From Chloroflexota bacterium (GTDB lineage Bacteria > Chloroflexota > Anaerolineae > Aggregatilineales > Aggregatilineaceae), in NCBI GenBank assembly GCA_012729765.1, contig JAAYCM010000123.1:1-53751 (forward strand): a stretch of 53,751 nt of DNA, read 5' to 3'. The notes below the pieces were generated by a model. It was not told where the DNA came from. It saw only the letters and a list, made by a program, of their open reading frames with translations, and did no database searches. The position numbers and the translations under genes were made by a program. Positions 39,750-48,362 of the stretch are shown piece by piece; the first letter of the stretch is position 1, and every line of letters starts with the position of its first letter.

Positions 39750-41444
39750 ATGCAGTTTGTCTCTAGTCTTCTGGATATTCGCTCGATCGATGCTGAGGAT
39801 GCTCGTCGCCGCCAGCTCTTGAATATCCTGCTGCTGGGCGTAGCGGCCATTGCAGTGTTCGCGCTGGTAGCCGCCACACTCACGATCCTGTCTTCGCCGC
39901 AGTCTGAGCACGGCGAAAACCTGATTATGATCGGCGGCAGCGTGTTTACCCTGCTGGGGGTGGGCCTGCTCTATCTGCTCAACCGCCGCCGGGCGGGCTG
40001 GGCCGCCGGCGCGCTCTTCCTGACGCTGCTCACCCTGGTGTTTGCTTTTGCCGATAAGCCGGCAGAAGTGGCCGCCGGGCGCAGCCTGTTCCTGTTCGCT
40101 ATCCCGATCCTCATGGCCAGCGTGCTGCTGTTTCCGGCAGCCAGCTTTATCGCCGCGGTAGGCGCCGGCATCATTGTCTCGGTGATCTCGGTCGTCAGCC
40201 TGGATATCCTGCCGACCATGCCGGCGATTCTGGGCTTTTTCGCGGTCGCGCTGGTGTCGTGGCTGTCGGCGCGCAGCCTGCAGCGCGCGCTGGAAGACTT
40301 GCGCGTGACCAATCGTGAACTGGACCAGCGTGTGATCGAGCGCACGCGCGACCTGGCTGCTGCCCTCAAGCGCGTCCAGTCGGAGTCCAATAAGAACCAG
40401 GCGATCCTGGAAAGCATCGCGGACGGCGTGATCGTATTTGACCACCAGGGACAGGCCATCGTTGCCAACCCTGCCATCACCCAGTTTTTGAATTTTCCGA
40501 TCGAGCATATCCCTGGGCGCGATCTCAGCGCGCTGATGAACGGTGATGTGCGTGAAGCCGATCGGAATATGATGTTGGGCCTGCTGGAGAGCGACGAGCC
40601 GGGCCGTTCTGGAATCAAGTTTGATTGGGGCCGCAAAACTGTTTCGGTCAGCGTGGCGGCGGTCCGCGACGGCGTCGGCGAGACGACTGGCACCGTGATG
40701 GTGATGCGCGACTTCACCCGCGAGGCCGAGCTGGACCGGATGAAAAGCGCCTTTGTCTCGACTGCTTCGCATGAGCTGCGCACGCCGCTGAACGCCATCC
40801 TGGGCTACAGCGATATGCTGCAGGAAGGCGTCTATGGCGAGCTGAGCGATGAGCAAGATGGCGCGATTGTCCGTGTCGTCGCCAATACCAAGCGAATGCT
40901 CAACCTGGTCAACAATCTGCTCGACCAGGCCCAGATCGAGGCCGGGCAGCTCAAGTTGCGCCCGTCGCCGGTAGTCATACATGAGCTGGTGGACGAACTG
41001 GAAGCGATCATGGGGGTCCTGGCCGAGCAAAAACGTCTGGAGCTTGTCTGTTCGGTGGACGAGAGCGCGCCGGATATCGTGATCAGCGATCCGCAGCGCT
41101 TGCAGCAAATCCTGGTGAACCTGATGGGCAACGCCATCAAGTTTACCGATACCGGGTCGGTCCGGCTGCGCATCTACCGGACCGATGCCGCCCACTGGGC
41201 ACTGGATGTCACCGACACCGGCCCTGGCATTCCGCTCGAAGCCCAAGGCTTTATCTTTGAGGCCTTCCGACAGGTAGACGACACGGTGACGCGGCGGCAT
41301 GCCGGTTCGGGACTGGGCTTATCAATCGTCAAGCAGTTAGTGACCTTGTTAGGTGGCGAGGTCAGCCTGATTAGCGCGGTAGGGCGCGGAAGCACATTTC
41401 GCATCATTTTGCCGCTGACCCCTATAGAGGAGCAGCACGCATGA
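39750..41444 (+). CDS. Membrane histidine kinase with PAS domain
   Basis: A 564-residue kinase. Five or six membrane helices occupy residues 20-175, followed by a coiled coil (about 175-215, LEDLRVTNRELDQRVIERTRDL), a PAS domain (ILESIADGVIVFDHQGQAIVANPAI) and the kinase core: ASHELRTPLNAILGYSDML (phospho-His near 340), NLMGNAIKFTD, DVTDTGPGIPLEAQGFIFEAF, AGSGLGLSIVKQL. No extracytoplasmic sensor domain; the membrane part may sense lipid or membrane state. It starts 15 bases after the diterpene cyclase stop, so it is probably in the same transcript, and overlaps the next gene by 4 bases. Confidence 0.92.
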   Translation: MQFVSSLLDIRSIDAEDARRRQLLNILLLGVAAIAVFALVAATLTILSSPQSEHGENLIMIGGSVFTLLGVGLLYLLNRRRAGWAAGALFLTLLTLVFAFADKPAEVAAGRSLFLFAIPILMASVLLFPAASFIAAVGAGIIVSVISVVSLDILPTMPAILGFFAVALVSWLSARSLQRALEDLRVTNRELDQRVIERTRDLAAALKRVQSESNKNQAILESIADGVIVFDHQGQAIVANPAITQFLNFPIEHIPGRDLSALMNGDVREADRNMMLGLLESDEPGRSGIKFDWGRKTVSVSVAAVRDGVGETTGTVMVMRDFTREAELDRMKSAFVSTASHELRTPLNAILGYSDMLQEGVYGELSDEQDGAIVRVVANTKRMLNLVNNLLDQAQIEAGQLKLRPSPVVIHELVDELEAIMGVLAEQKRLELVCSVDESAPDIVISDPQRLQQILVNLMGNAIKFTDTGSVRLRIYRTDAAHWALDVTDTGPGIPLEAQGFIFEAFRQVDDTVTRRHAGSGLGLSIVKQLVTLLGGEVSLISAVGRGSTFRIILPLTPIEEQHA

Positions 41445-41842
41445 ACGAGAAACTTGCCCTGGTAATCGAAGACGACTACGACGCTTCAATGATCTTTGCC
41501 AAGGCCATGGAAGTGTTGGGGCTGCATACCGAAATCATCAACTCCGGCGATGCGGCACTTGAACGTTTGCAACACGTTGTTCCAGCCATTATCATTCTCG
41601 ACCTTCATCTGCCGAACGTAGTCGGCTCCGACATTCTGCGCGCGCTGCGAGCCGACGAACGGCTGATTGAGACACGCGTGGTGGTCGCTACCGCCGATCC
41701 GCGCTCAGCCGAGCTGATCCAGCCGCTTGCGGACCTGGTCCTGATCAAGCCGACCATGTTCAGCCAGGTACGCGATCTCTCGGCGCGGCTGCTGTCGGTT
41801 CCGCGCAACCACGGCCGGCGCACTGCCGAAGCGGTGGACTAA
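41441..41842 (+). CDS. Single-domain response regulator
   Basis: A 133-residue receiver domain. Acidic pocket VIEDDYDAS (Glu10-Asp11-Asp12), phospho-Asp54 in IIILDLHLPNVVG, Thr in VVATADPRS and Lys in LVLIKPTMF. No DNA-binding output. ATG overlaps the kinase gene, so the two are partners. Last gene of the diterpene cluster transcript. Confidence 0.9.
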   Translation: MNEKLALVIEDDYDASMIFAKAMEVLGLHTEIINSGDAALERLQHVVPAIIILDLHLPNVVGSDILRALRADERLIETRVVVATADPRSAELIQPLADLVLIKPTMFSQVRDLSARLLSVPRNHGRRTAEAVD

Positions 41843-41867
41843 ACGCGGGGTGGGATGAAAATACAGC

Positions 41868-41896
41868 CCACCGCTGGGCCAGACATCCGGCGGTGG
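41868..41896 (+). terminator. Inverted repeat between convergent operons
   Basis: CCACCGC (41868-41874) and GCGGTGG (41890-41896) form a 7-bp stem, with a smaller GCCCA/TGGGC alternative at 41866-41879. There is no T-run, so termination is uncertain. The rest of 41843-42042 shows nothing else I can name. Confidence 0.3.
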
Positions 41897-42042
41897 ACTG
41901 CCATAGCTGGCGGGGAAACGGGCTGGCTCAGCGTTGGCTCTGGGCCGCCTGTTCGCGCGCCTGGAAAACAGGTGCGGCACGATCCTATCTCGTACCCCGC
42001 TCCCGGATACCCGATCCACAGACGGCAAGACCTTTGGCAGCC

Positions 42043-43170
42043 CTAGCTGCGAATGGCCTGCGAAATCTCGCGCACGTTCTGCGCGCGCCGGTGAATCTCC
42101 GGCAGGCGGCGACGGATGTCGGCGGCCTGCTGCGGGCTGACCTCGGCGGCCATCGCTTCGATCAGGGTGTCCAGGTCCTCGACTTCGGCCAGGGCGCCGA
42201 TCGTCAGTTTGCGCTCGGTAAGCTGGCGGCCCAGCGCCGATCCGGTCCCCACGCTGCGCAGCGTCACCGCCGGCAGATCGACCGCCCGGTGCAGCTCGGC
42301 GGCGTACTCCGCTTCCAGCCGGTTAAACTCCGCCGCGTCGATCATCTCTTCCAGCCCGGCACGCGCCGCGCGGTCCAGCAGAATCGTGCGATCCTCTTCC
42401 GGCGTTTGAGCCTCGTCGGGAGCCTGGCAGATCAGATACAGCTCGGCCAGTGATACGACGATCCGGCGGTGGGCATAGCTGATCGTCAGGCTGCCATCGG
42501 CGTCGGGCGTCACATCGGCCAGGATCACCCAGGGATCGCTCGGATAGGGTGGGCAGGCGCGCTCGGCCATGAGATCACAGTCGAACATGTCGTCCCAACC
42601 CGGCGGCGTCATGACCTCATCGTAGTTGCCGGGCAGGCGCGACAGTGGGCGCACGATGAAACTGTCGTACTCGCGGCTGTATTCGCAGTCGGAGTCGTCA
42701 CAGCCGCAGCCGCCCGGCTGGGCGCGGACCGGGCGCGCCGCGTAGGGATAATAGCGCACGGCGATATAGAGTGTCTGCCCGGCGCGACGCTCGATTTTTA
42801 CGTCGCTGCACCAGGGATCGATCGCCTCGCCATTGGGACCCAGGCCGCAGCCCGCCACCTCGTCGCCGCGTATATCCAGCACGATATCGCGGTGGATGCA
42901 GATCATGTTCCCCAGCGCGTCGAGCACATAGCCGCGCCCGATCCGGATGTGCCAGCCCTGCTCGTCGGCGGTGCTGCAGGGTCGCACCTCACACCCGCAG
43001 ACCACGCCCCAGCCGTGCAGCAGCCGGTTGTGCAGGCGCATCTGCTCCTGCGCATACCGCATCCCCAGCGTCAGGTCCTCGTGCGTGATCATCTGGCCGG
43101 GGAAGTAGCGCGGGCGCTCGAAGGTGCTGTTTTCGTACAGCTCGTAACCTGTCTGTGTGGTAGTTTGCAT
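42043..43170 (-). CDS. CIS-locus paralogue 1 (Cys-rich LHN-domain protein)
   Basis: A 375-residue protein of unassigned family, last in the injection-system operon. Its N-terminus (RYFPGQMITHEDL at 21-33, LHNRLLHGWGVVCG at 47-59, GRGYVLDALGNMI at 78-90) is the same domain as in the products of 43192, 46232 and 47379. A middle section is rich in Cys (CGCE, GGCGCDDSDCEY, WCSD, FDCD), which could bind metal. The C-terminal 100 residues are helical (LLDRAARAGLEEMIDAAEFNRLE; QQAADIRRRLPEIHRRAQNVREI). Probably a baseplate or tail accessory. Function unknown. Confidence 0.7.
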   Translation of the reverse strand: MQTTTQTGYELYENSTFERPRYFPGQMITHEDLTLGMRYAQEQMRLHNRLLHGWGVVCGCEVRPCSTADEQGWHIRIGRGYVLDALGNMICIHRDIVLDIRGDEVAGCGLGPNGEAIDPWCSDVKIERRAGQTLYIAVRYYPYAARPVRAQPGGCGCDDSDCEYSREYDSFIVRPLSRLPGNYDEVMTPPGWDDMFDCDLMAERACPPYPSDPWVILADVTPDADGSLTISYAHRRIVVSLAELYLICQAPDEAQTPEEDRTILLDRAARAGLEEMIDAAEFNRLEAEYAAELHRAVDLPAVTLRSVGTGSALGRQLTERKLTIGALAEVEDLDTLIEAMAAEVSPQQAADIRRRLPEIHRRAQNVREISQAIRS

Positions 43171-43191
43171 GGCCTTCCCTCACCTTCGCGA

Positions 43192-44016
43192 TTATTTCCC
43201 GCGCCGGGTGCGCGGCATATCCAGCAGCAGCGACAGGAACACATCGAATAGCAGGTCGTTGGTATAGACCAGCGGGCGGATCGTGATGTCGATCTCCAGG
43301 ATGCGCGGCTTCTCGCCTTCTTCGGGCGGTGCGACCAGCACATTCGCCAGTGGGATGCACGGATCGTCGGGTAGCTCCAGGTAATCTTCCAGGCTGCCGC
43401 GCGTCACCAGCTCGACCAGGTCCTCGTAGTTGAGCCGGGCGTTGACGATCACATCGGGGTTGGGCAGCTCCAGGTAGGTGTCGTAGTCCACGCTGCCGGG
43501 CCGCAGCTCCACCCGGAAGCGCTCCAGGATCGTGCCCGGCTCGCACGCGCCCGGCGTGGGGCATTCCCCGGCCAGCACCGGCGCGGGATCGGTCAGGCAC
43601 TCGTGGTAGCAGATGACGACATGCCCCCACACCGCGCCCTCGTAGCGATGCTCCTGCTTACCGCGCTGGGCGGATTCCTCGGTGATAACGTAGCCCTCTT
43701 CCTGCGCCTGGATGACGGTTTCGGCTGGGATCGGAATCGGCGGTGTGTTAGTGGGCACGATGATCTCACGCCCCCAGCGATCGACCGCCAGGCCGCGCGT
43801 GATGACCACACTGGACTCGCCAGGGCCGGGGATCACGTCCAGGCCGGTCACGACGCCATAGCCCGACACCAGCCGGTTGTGCAGCCGCCGCAGGTGCATG
43901 AAGTAGTGCGTCTCCTGCCGGAAGCTGTGCTCGGTCATGAGCTTGCCGTAGTAGAAGTTGTTGCGCTCCGGCGGGTAGAGATCCGTGTTACGGGTGGTTA
44001 ACAGGTCATGATCCAT
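43192..44016 (-). CDS. CIS-locus paralogue 2 (LHN-domain protein)
   Basis: A 274-residue protein with the same N-terminal domain: NNFYYGKLMTEHSF (19-32), RRLHNRLVSGYGVVTGLDV (43-61), TRGLAVDRWGREIIV (74-88). The rest has no recognised family; a Cys-containing loop (HECLTDPAP...GECPTPGACEPG) precedes LERFRVELRP. GGAG is 9 bases before the ATG. It follows the beta-propeller/tail-protein-I gene by 14 bases. By context a structural or adaptor part of the baseplate. Confidence 0.7.
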   Translation of the reverse strand: MDHDLLTTRNTDLYPPERNNFYYGKLMTEHSFRQETHYFMHLRRLHNRLVSGYGVVTGLDVIPGPGESSVVITRGLAVDRWGREIIVPTNTPPIPIPAETVIQAQEEGYVITEESAQRGKQEHRYEGAVWGHVVICYHECLTDPAPVLAGECPTPGACEPGTILERFRVELRPGSVDYDTYLELPNPDVIVNARLNYEDLVELVTRGSLEDYLELPDDPCIPLANVLVAPPEEGEKPRILEIDITIRPLVYTNDLLFDVFLSLLLDMPRTRRGK

Positions 44017-44030
44017 CGGTACATGCTCCT

Positions 44031-46229
44031 CTAGCTGCCTGCGGCTGCTGTGCCCAGGCGCGTGCTTCTGCCGATCTCACTCCGGTCCCCGATCGTGCCC
44101 GGCGGCTCGCCCCGCGCCACCAGATCGCCCTCGCCCAGCGGCGCACCCTGGGCGGCCCCGCTCCCGATCACCGTGTCGATTCCGATCCGTGCCTGGAAGC
44201 CCAGCCGCATCTTTGGCTCGATCACGCACAGGCGATAGTCGGTGTGGGCCGGTTTTTCGCGCTCGATCACGCCGCGGATCGTGTCCAGCGTGCAGGTGTT
44301 GGGGGCCTGCCCCTGGTAGACCTGGACGGTGAAGCGGTGGGCGACGCTCTCGAACAGCGGCACGCCGTATTCCTCGCCGCTGATCAGGTGGGCGTGATCG
44401 AGCGTGGCCGTCGTCCCGACCACCGCGCCATCGGGTTCTGCCGGGGCAAGGCGCGTGGTGAAGCCCAGTACCGACGTGCAGACATCCGGGTCGCCGGGAT
44501 CATCCGCGCCGGGCAGCGCCCACCACGTCGCATACTGGATCGGGGACTCGACAATCGCCTCGACCCCGGCGAAGAACTTCAGCGCCCGGCGCAGGCCCTC
44601 GGCGGTGCCGCGCCATGCGTAGAGTGCGAACGCCCCGGCGAGCGCTTCGCGCTGGTAAGCCTCGGACCAGCGTTCGTCCAGTTCCAGGCCGAGCCAGCCC
44701 GCCAGCCAGGGCAGCCATGCCGCCGGGACCGCCTCGACATCGAAATAGCGGTCCAGCCCGGCGATCTGGCCTTCGGCCCCGGCGAACAGGCTCTCGAACA
44801 GCCCCAGCAGGCGGGCGAGCGTATCGCGCTGCGGGCTGGTGGCGTAGATCGCGGGCAGATGTTGCAGATAGCCCTCGTGATCGAAATCGACGCGCACCTG
44901 TGGCAGGATAGGCGTGCTGCGACCCTCGCCGGTCAGATGCGCCCCGATCCACAGCCAGCGCCCCGCCGGGTAAAACGCGGGCGCGCCGTCGCCGTCCCGC
45001 CCCTGGATCAGCCCGTCGAGCACGTCCGGCGGCAGCGCGCACCAGGGCGAATGGCGCGTGTCGAACGGGTCGAGATCGCCGGGAGTTGGGTCGGGTGGGG
45101 CGCTGGTGGGCTGATCGGCGATATAGGTGAACAGCCGCAGATGCGCGCCATCCGGCAGCGGCCCGGCCAGCGCCCGGACCTGGTTCCAGATCACCGGCTC
45201 CGCGCCGCCCTCAAACGGGCCGCCCCACAACACACCGCTGCGCGTATAGCCCCGGTCGAGCGTGAGCCGCAGCGGGGCGTGTGTGCCGCCGGGATGCAGC
45301 CACAGCGCGCCGTCGGGATCGAGTGCCAGCGCCGCGATGGGTCCCTGGTAGCCGACCGCCGCTTCGGCATACGAGCCGTCCAGCGCGAGCCGGATCACGC
45401 GTCGCAGCCCGTTATCGCCCACATATACGCCCTGCTCGTCCGCCGCCAGGGCCAGCGGATCGAGGAGCAGCCCCTCGCCCAGCGTGCGGCGGTAGTGGCC
45501 CTGCGTATCGTAGACCAGCACACGCGGCGGGTTCGTGTCGAGAATGGTGACTTCGGCCTCGTCGCCCCTGCCGCTGGTCGCTACCCCGACCGGGCGGCCC
45601 GGCGCGGTTTCGCCCGCGATGATCGTGTCCCAGAACGCGCTGATCGGGCGGCCATTCAGATCGAGCTTCTGCACGCGCCAGTTGCCATAATCGACTACAT
45701 ACACGCTGCCCGCGTCGTCCACCGCCAGCGCGACCGGCGTATCGAAGCGGCCCGGCGCGGTGCCCGGCTGCGGCCCCGTTGCAAGCTCGGCGCGGCCCCA
45801 CACCCCCACGAGTTGCAGCGTCTCAAGGTCGAACACCTGCACGCGGTGATTCCGGCTGTCGGCGACCAGCAGCGCGCCGCGCAGCGGGTGATAGGCCAGG
45901 CCGCGCGGCAGGTCGAACTGAGCCGGGCGTGTGCCTTCGCCGCCCAGGCACGGCAGCGGCAGCGCCTCGGAGTCGCACACGTCCAGCCGGATGATGCGCT
46001 GAGCTTCGGGCTGGGTGTAATAGAGGCTGCCATCCGGCCCCACGACGATCCCGGCGGGCAGATCGGGCGCGGGCAGCCGTGCGACTTCCGGCGGCAGCAC
46101 GCCATCCAGCAGCGGGACCGGAAACAGCGTCAGGCTGCCGTCGTCGCGCCGCACCAGCCCGTGCATCTGGAAGTCCGGCCAGCCGTTGTCACGGTTGAGA
46201 TACAGGTAATTCGGCCCGTTCCCGTTCAT
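44031..46229 (-). CDS. Beta-propeller / phage tail protein I-like baseplate fusion
   Basis: A 732-residue protein. The N-terminal 330 residues contain NHL-type repeats (FDLPRGLAYHPLRGALLVADSRNHRVQVFDLETL; FDTPVALAVDDAGSVYVVDYGNWRVQKLDL; PLALAADEQGVYVGDNGLRRVIRLAL), expected to fold as a beta-propeller. A linker leads to a tail-protein-I/TIGR02242-like domain from about 445 to 600 (HLPAIYATSPQRDTLARLL... AAWLPWLAGWLGLELDERWSE... WRGTAEGLRRALKFFAGVE). The end has PNTCTLDTIRGVIEREKPAHTDYRLCVIEPK, also typical. ATG 46229 follows the upstream stop by 2 bases with GAGGG upstream. A propeller on a wedge or baseplate protein suggests a binding role. Confidence 0.82.
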   Translation of the reverse strand: MNGNGPNYLYLNRDNGWPDFQMHGLVRRDDGSLTLFPVPLLDGVLPPEVARLPAPDLPAGIVVGPDGSLYYTQPEAQRIIRLDVCDSEALPLPCLGGEGTRPAQFDLPRGLAYHPLRGALLVADSRNHRVQVFDLETLQLVGVWGRAELATGPQPGTAPGRFDTPVALAVDDAGSVYVVDYGNWRVQKLDLNGRPISAFWDTIIAGETAPGRPVGVATSGRGDEAEVTILDTNPPRVLVYDTQGHYRRTLGEGLLLDPLALAADEQGVYVGDNGLRRVIRLALDGSYAEAAVGYQGPIAALALDPDGALWLHPGGTHAPLRLTLDRGYTRSGVLWGGPFEGGAEPVIWNQVRALAGPLPDGAHLRLFTYIADQPTSAPPDPTPGDLDPFDTRHSPWCALPPDVLDGLIQGRDGDGAPAFYPAGRWLWIGAHLTGEGRSTPILPQVRVDFDHEGYLQHLPAIYATSPQRDTLARLLGLFESLFAGAEGQIAGLDRYFDVEAVPAAWLPWLAGWLGLELDERWSEAYQREALAGAFALYAWRGTAEGLRRALKFFAGVEAIVESPIQYATWWALPGADDPGDPDVCTSVLGFTTRLAPAEPDGAVVGTTATLDHAHLISGEEYGVPLFESVAHRFTVQVYQGQAPNTCTLDTIRGVIEREKPAHTDYRLCVIEPKMRLGFQARIGIDTVIGSGAAQGAPLGEGDLVARGEPPGTIGDRSEIGRSTRLGTAAAGS

Positions 46230-46231
46230 GG

Positions 46232-47371
46232 CTAGCCCTCGATCCCCATCCAGACGATGCTCCAGTCGTCCGGAATCCAATCGCGGATAATCCGCTGACC
46301 CAGCTCGGCGATGATTTCGGCCAGGGCCTGCTCCTCAGCCGCCGGGCTGCCGCCCAGCTCCGTCACACGGTCGGTCATGCGTTCCCGGTAGTCGTCGATC
46401 AGCGTCGTGAACTCCATCAGGTCACCCTGGATCGGCACGATCAGCAGCAGCATGTAGAGCCTGAAGCTGTCCGGTGTGGCGTCGGTGATATTGAGGTTCT
46501 CCTGGTAGAGCAGCACGGCGAATGTGGGCTGCGGCAGCGGCCCTTCGGGGAAACCTTCAATGACCGGCGGCGGCCCTACCCGCTCGATCAGGCGTGGGCC
46601 GTCGAGGCGGGCCGTGTAGCACGGTGGAATGGTGAAACCGGCCTGGCTGGTATCGATGGTCGTTTGAAGGCCGATCACGACTGGCTCGTTTCGCGAGTGG
46701 TCGAGCAGGATTCTTTCCGACAGCGGCCCCCACGGCTCCCACACCGGATCGGTTTCGATCCCGCAGTCGAGATAGGGTGTTTTGGCCGGGCGCGCGTTGC
46801 GGCGCTCCATGACCGAGAGCGGCTTGTTGAGCTGGCAGTTGAGCACTTCGGCACGCGCCAGCACAATCTTCAGGCCGTCGTTGATGTCTTTCTGCAGGCG
46901 CGCGTCCTGCACCACATAGTTTCCGGCCTGGTCCCTGACGAGACGAATCCAGCACAGGATCGGCTTTTCTTGCAGGCGGACCGTGCCGAGCGTGTCGCAG
47001 AGACCCTGGCGGCTCTCGACCTCTTCCAGGTCGTCGTCGCGTGGGTAGGCGATCGCCAGGTCGAAGAAGGCCGGGCCGCCGGATTCGTCTCCGGCCACCG
47101 GCGGGACCTGCTCGGCCAGCGGCTCGATCAGCACGATCTCGCGGCCCAGCGCGTCCAACGCGTAGCCAGGCATCACCCGGACCTGCCGATCGCCCTTTTC
47201 GCCAAAGACCGCCAGCCCACTGCCGATCCCCGGCTGGTGCAGGCTGGCGTTATGCAGCCAGCGCATCTCGCGGTTGAACGCTTCCAGCCCTTGCAGATCG
47301 GCGGCCAGGAGCCGCTGGCCGTTGAAAAACTGCTGGCGTTCGATAAACCGTGTCTCGTCCAGTGTGCTCAT
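46232..47371 (-). CDS. CIS-locus paralogue 3 (LHN-domain protein)
   Basis: A 379-residue protein. N-terminal shared domain: RQQFFNGQRLLAADL (12-26), RWLHNASLHQPGIGSGLAV (37-55), PGYALDALGREIVLI (68-82). Later YVVQDARLQKDINDGLKIVLARAEV and a C-terminal helical section. ATG 47371 is preferred over an upstream start because the extension overlaps the previous gene. It starts 7 bases after paralogue 4 and ends 2 bases before the propeller fusion, so the order is tightly coupled. Function unknown. Confidence 0.72.
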   Translation of the reverse strand: MSTLDETRFIERQQFFNGQRLLAADLQGLEAFNREMRWLHNASLHQPGIGSGLAVFGEKGDRQVRVMPGYALDALGREIVLIEPLAEQVPPVAGDESGGPAFFDLAIAYPRDDDLEEVESRQGLCDTLGTVRLQEKPILCWIRLVRDQAGNYVVQDARLQKDINDGLKIVLARAEVLNCQLNKPLSVMERRNARPAKTPYLDCGIETDPVWEPWGPLSERILLDHSRNEPVVIGLQTTIDTSQAGFTIPPCYTARLDGPRLIERVGPPPVIEGFPEGPLPQPTFAVLLYQENLNITDATPDSFRLYMLLLIVPIQGDLMEFTTLIDDYRERMTDRVTELGGSPAAEEQALAEIIAELGQRIIRDWIPDDWSIVWMGIEG

Positions 47372-47378
47372 GGCTATC

Positions 47379-48362
47379 TCATCCTCGGTTTCTGGCTTTG
47401 GCGGCGGTTGGGTGATCGTGCTGGATGCCGAGCCAGCCGACATACAACCGCTGCTCGGTGGCGAAGATCAGGCTGTCGGGGATGATGCTCGGCAGTTTGC
47501 GCGTGCGGACAGTGATCCGGCGCGGCGTTGGCTTGCGCTGGACCGTCACGATCATCAGCAGCGCGCGAAATACGAAGCTGCGCGCCGTCGCCTGGGTGAT
47601 GTGCTCCAGGTGGATCATGACGGGGAACGGGCGGCCCTGGGGCGGCTGCATATAGAGCCACGCGAAGTAACACGGCAGATCGGTGAAGCCTGCCGCCGAC
47701 GTATCAACCGTGATCTCGATTGCTCCCCAGGCTTCGGGCCCTTTATTCCCTTTGGCCGCCTGCGCAAGCGCGTACCACTCGTTCCAGCCCGCGCCGGGAG
47801 TCGTCGTCCCGCTGCCAATACGGGGGCGGGCCAGCGGGCGGGCCGGGGGGCGCAGCGGGACCCATTCCATGGTGTCGGTCAGGCTGGCGCGGGCGCGCAT
47901 CTCGCCGAGCGGCACACCGTCGATCACGCGCACCGTGTCGCTGGGCATCCAGAACAGGCGCGGCGTTTCCAGCGGCGGCTCGCCCTGCCACACCGGGACA
48001 TCGGGCCGCCCGCTGAAAGCCGGATAATCGGCACTTTCCTGGTAGGCGGCGAGCAGCGTCAGATCGTCGTGGGGCGGCACGGGCAGCGGCACCGGCGCGG
48101 GGTGCTGCAAGATCAGCTCACGCCCGAAGGCGTCATAGGCCAGCCCCGGCCCCACCAGCAGGAAGGTTTCGCCCGTTGCCCTGCCCCCCAACGTCACGCG
48201 CCAGCCCGCGATCACACCGTAGGCGTTGTGCAGGGCGCGATTGTGCCACCAGCGGTATTCAGCCTCGATCCCGACCTGGCTGCGCAGGTCGCGGCTGAGC
48301 AGGCGTTGGCCCTGCCAGTAGCGCAGGCGCTCCAGGTTGGCCGGTTTGCGGTCGCTGATCAT
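47379..48362 (-). CDS. CIS-locus paralogue 4 (LHN-domain protein)
   Basis: A 327-residue protein with the shared N-terminal domain: LRYWQGQRLLSRDL (13-26), WWHNRALHNAYGVIAGWRV (38-56), GPGLAYDAFGRELIL (71-85). The remainder includes GAIEITVDTSAAGFTDLPCYFAWLY, similar to the VVIGLQTTIDTSQAGFTIPPCYTARL of paralogue 3, so 3 and 4 are full-length relatives. ATG overlaps the stop of the baseplate J gene (ATGA). It ends in KARNRG. Confidence 0.72.
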   Translation of the reverse strand: MISDRKPANLERLRYWQGQRLLSRDLRSQVGIEAEYRWWHNRALHNAYGVIAGWRVTLGGRATGETFLLVGPGLAYDAFGRELILQHPAPVPLPVPPHDDLTLLAAYQESADYPAFSGRPDVPVWQGEPPLETPRLFWMPSDTVRVIDGVPLGEMRARASLTDTMEWVPLRPPARPLARPRIGSGTTTPGAGWNEWYALAQAAKGNKGPEAWGAIEITVDTSAAGFTDLPCYFAWLYMQPPQGRPFPVMIHLEHITQATARSFVFRALLMIVTVQRKPTPRRITVRTRKLPSIIPDSLIFATEQRLYVGWLGIQHDHPTAAKARNRG

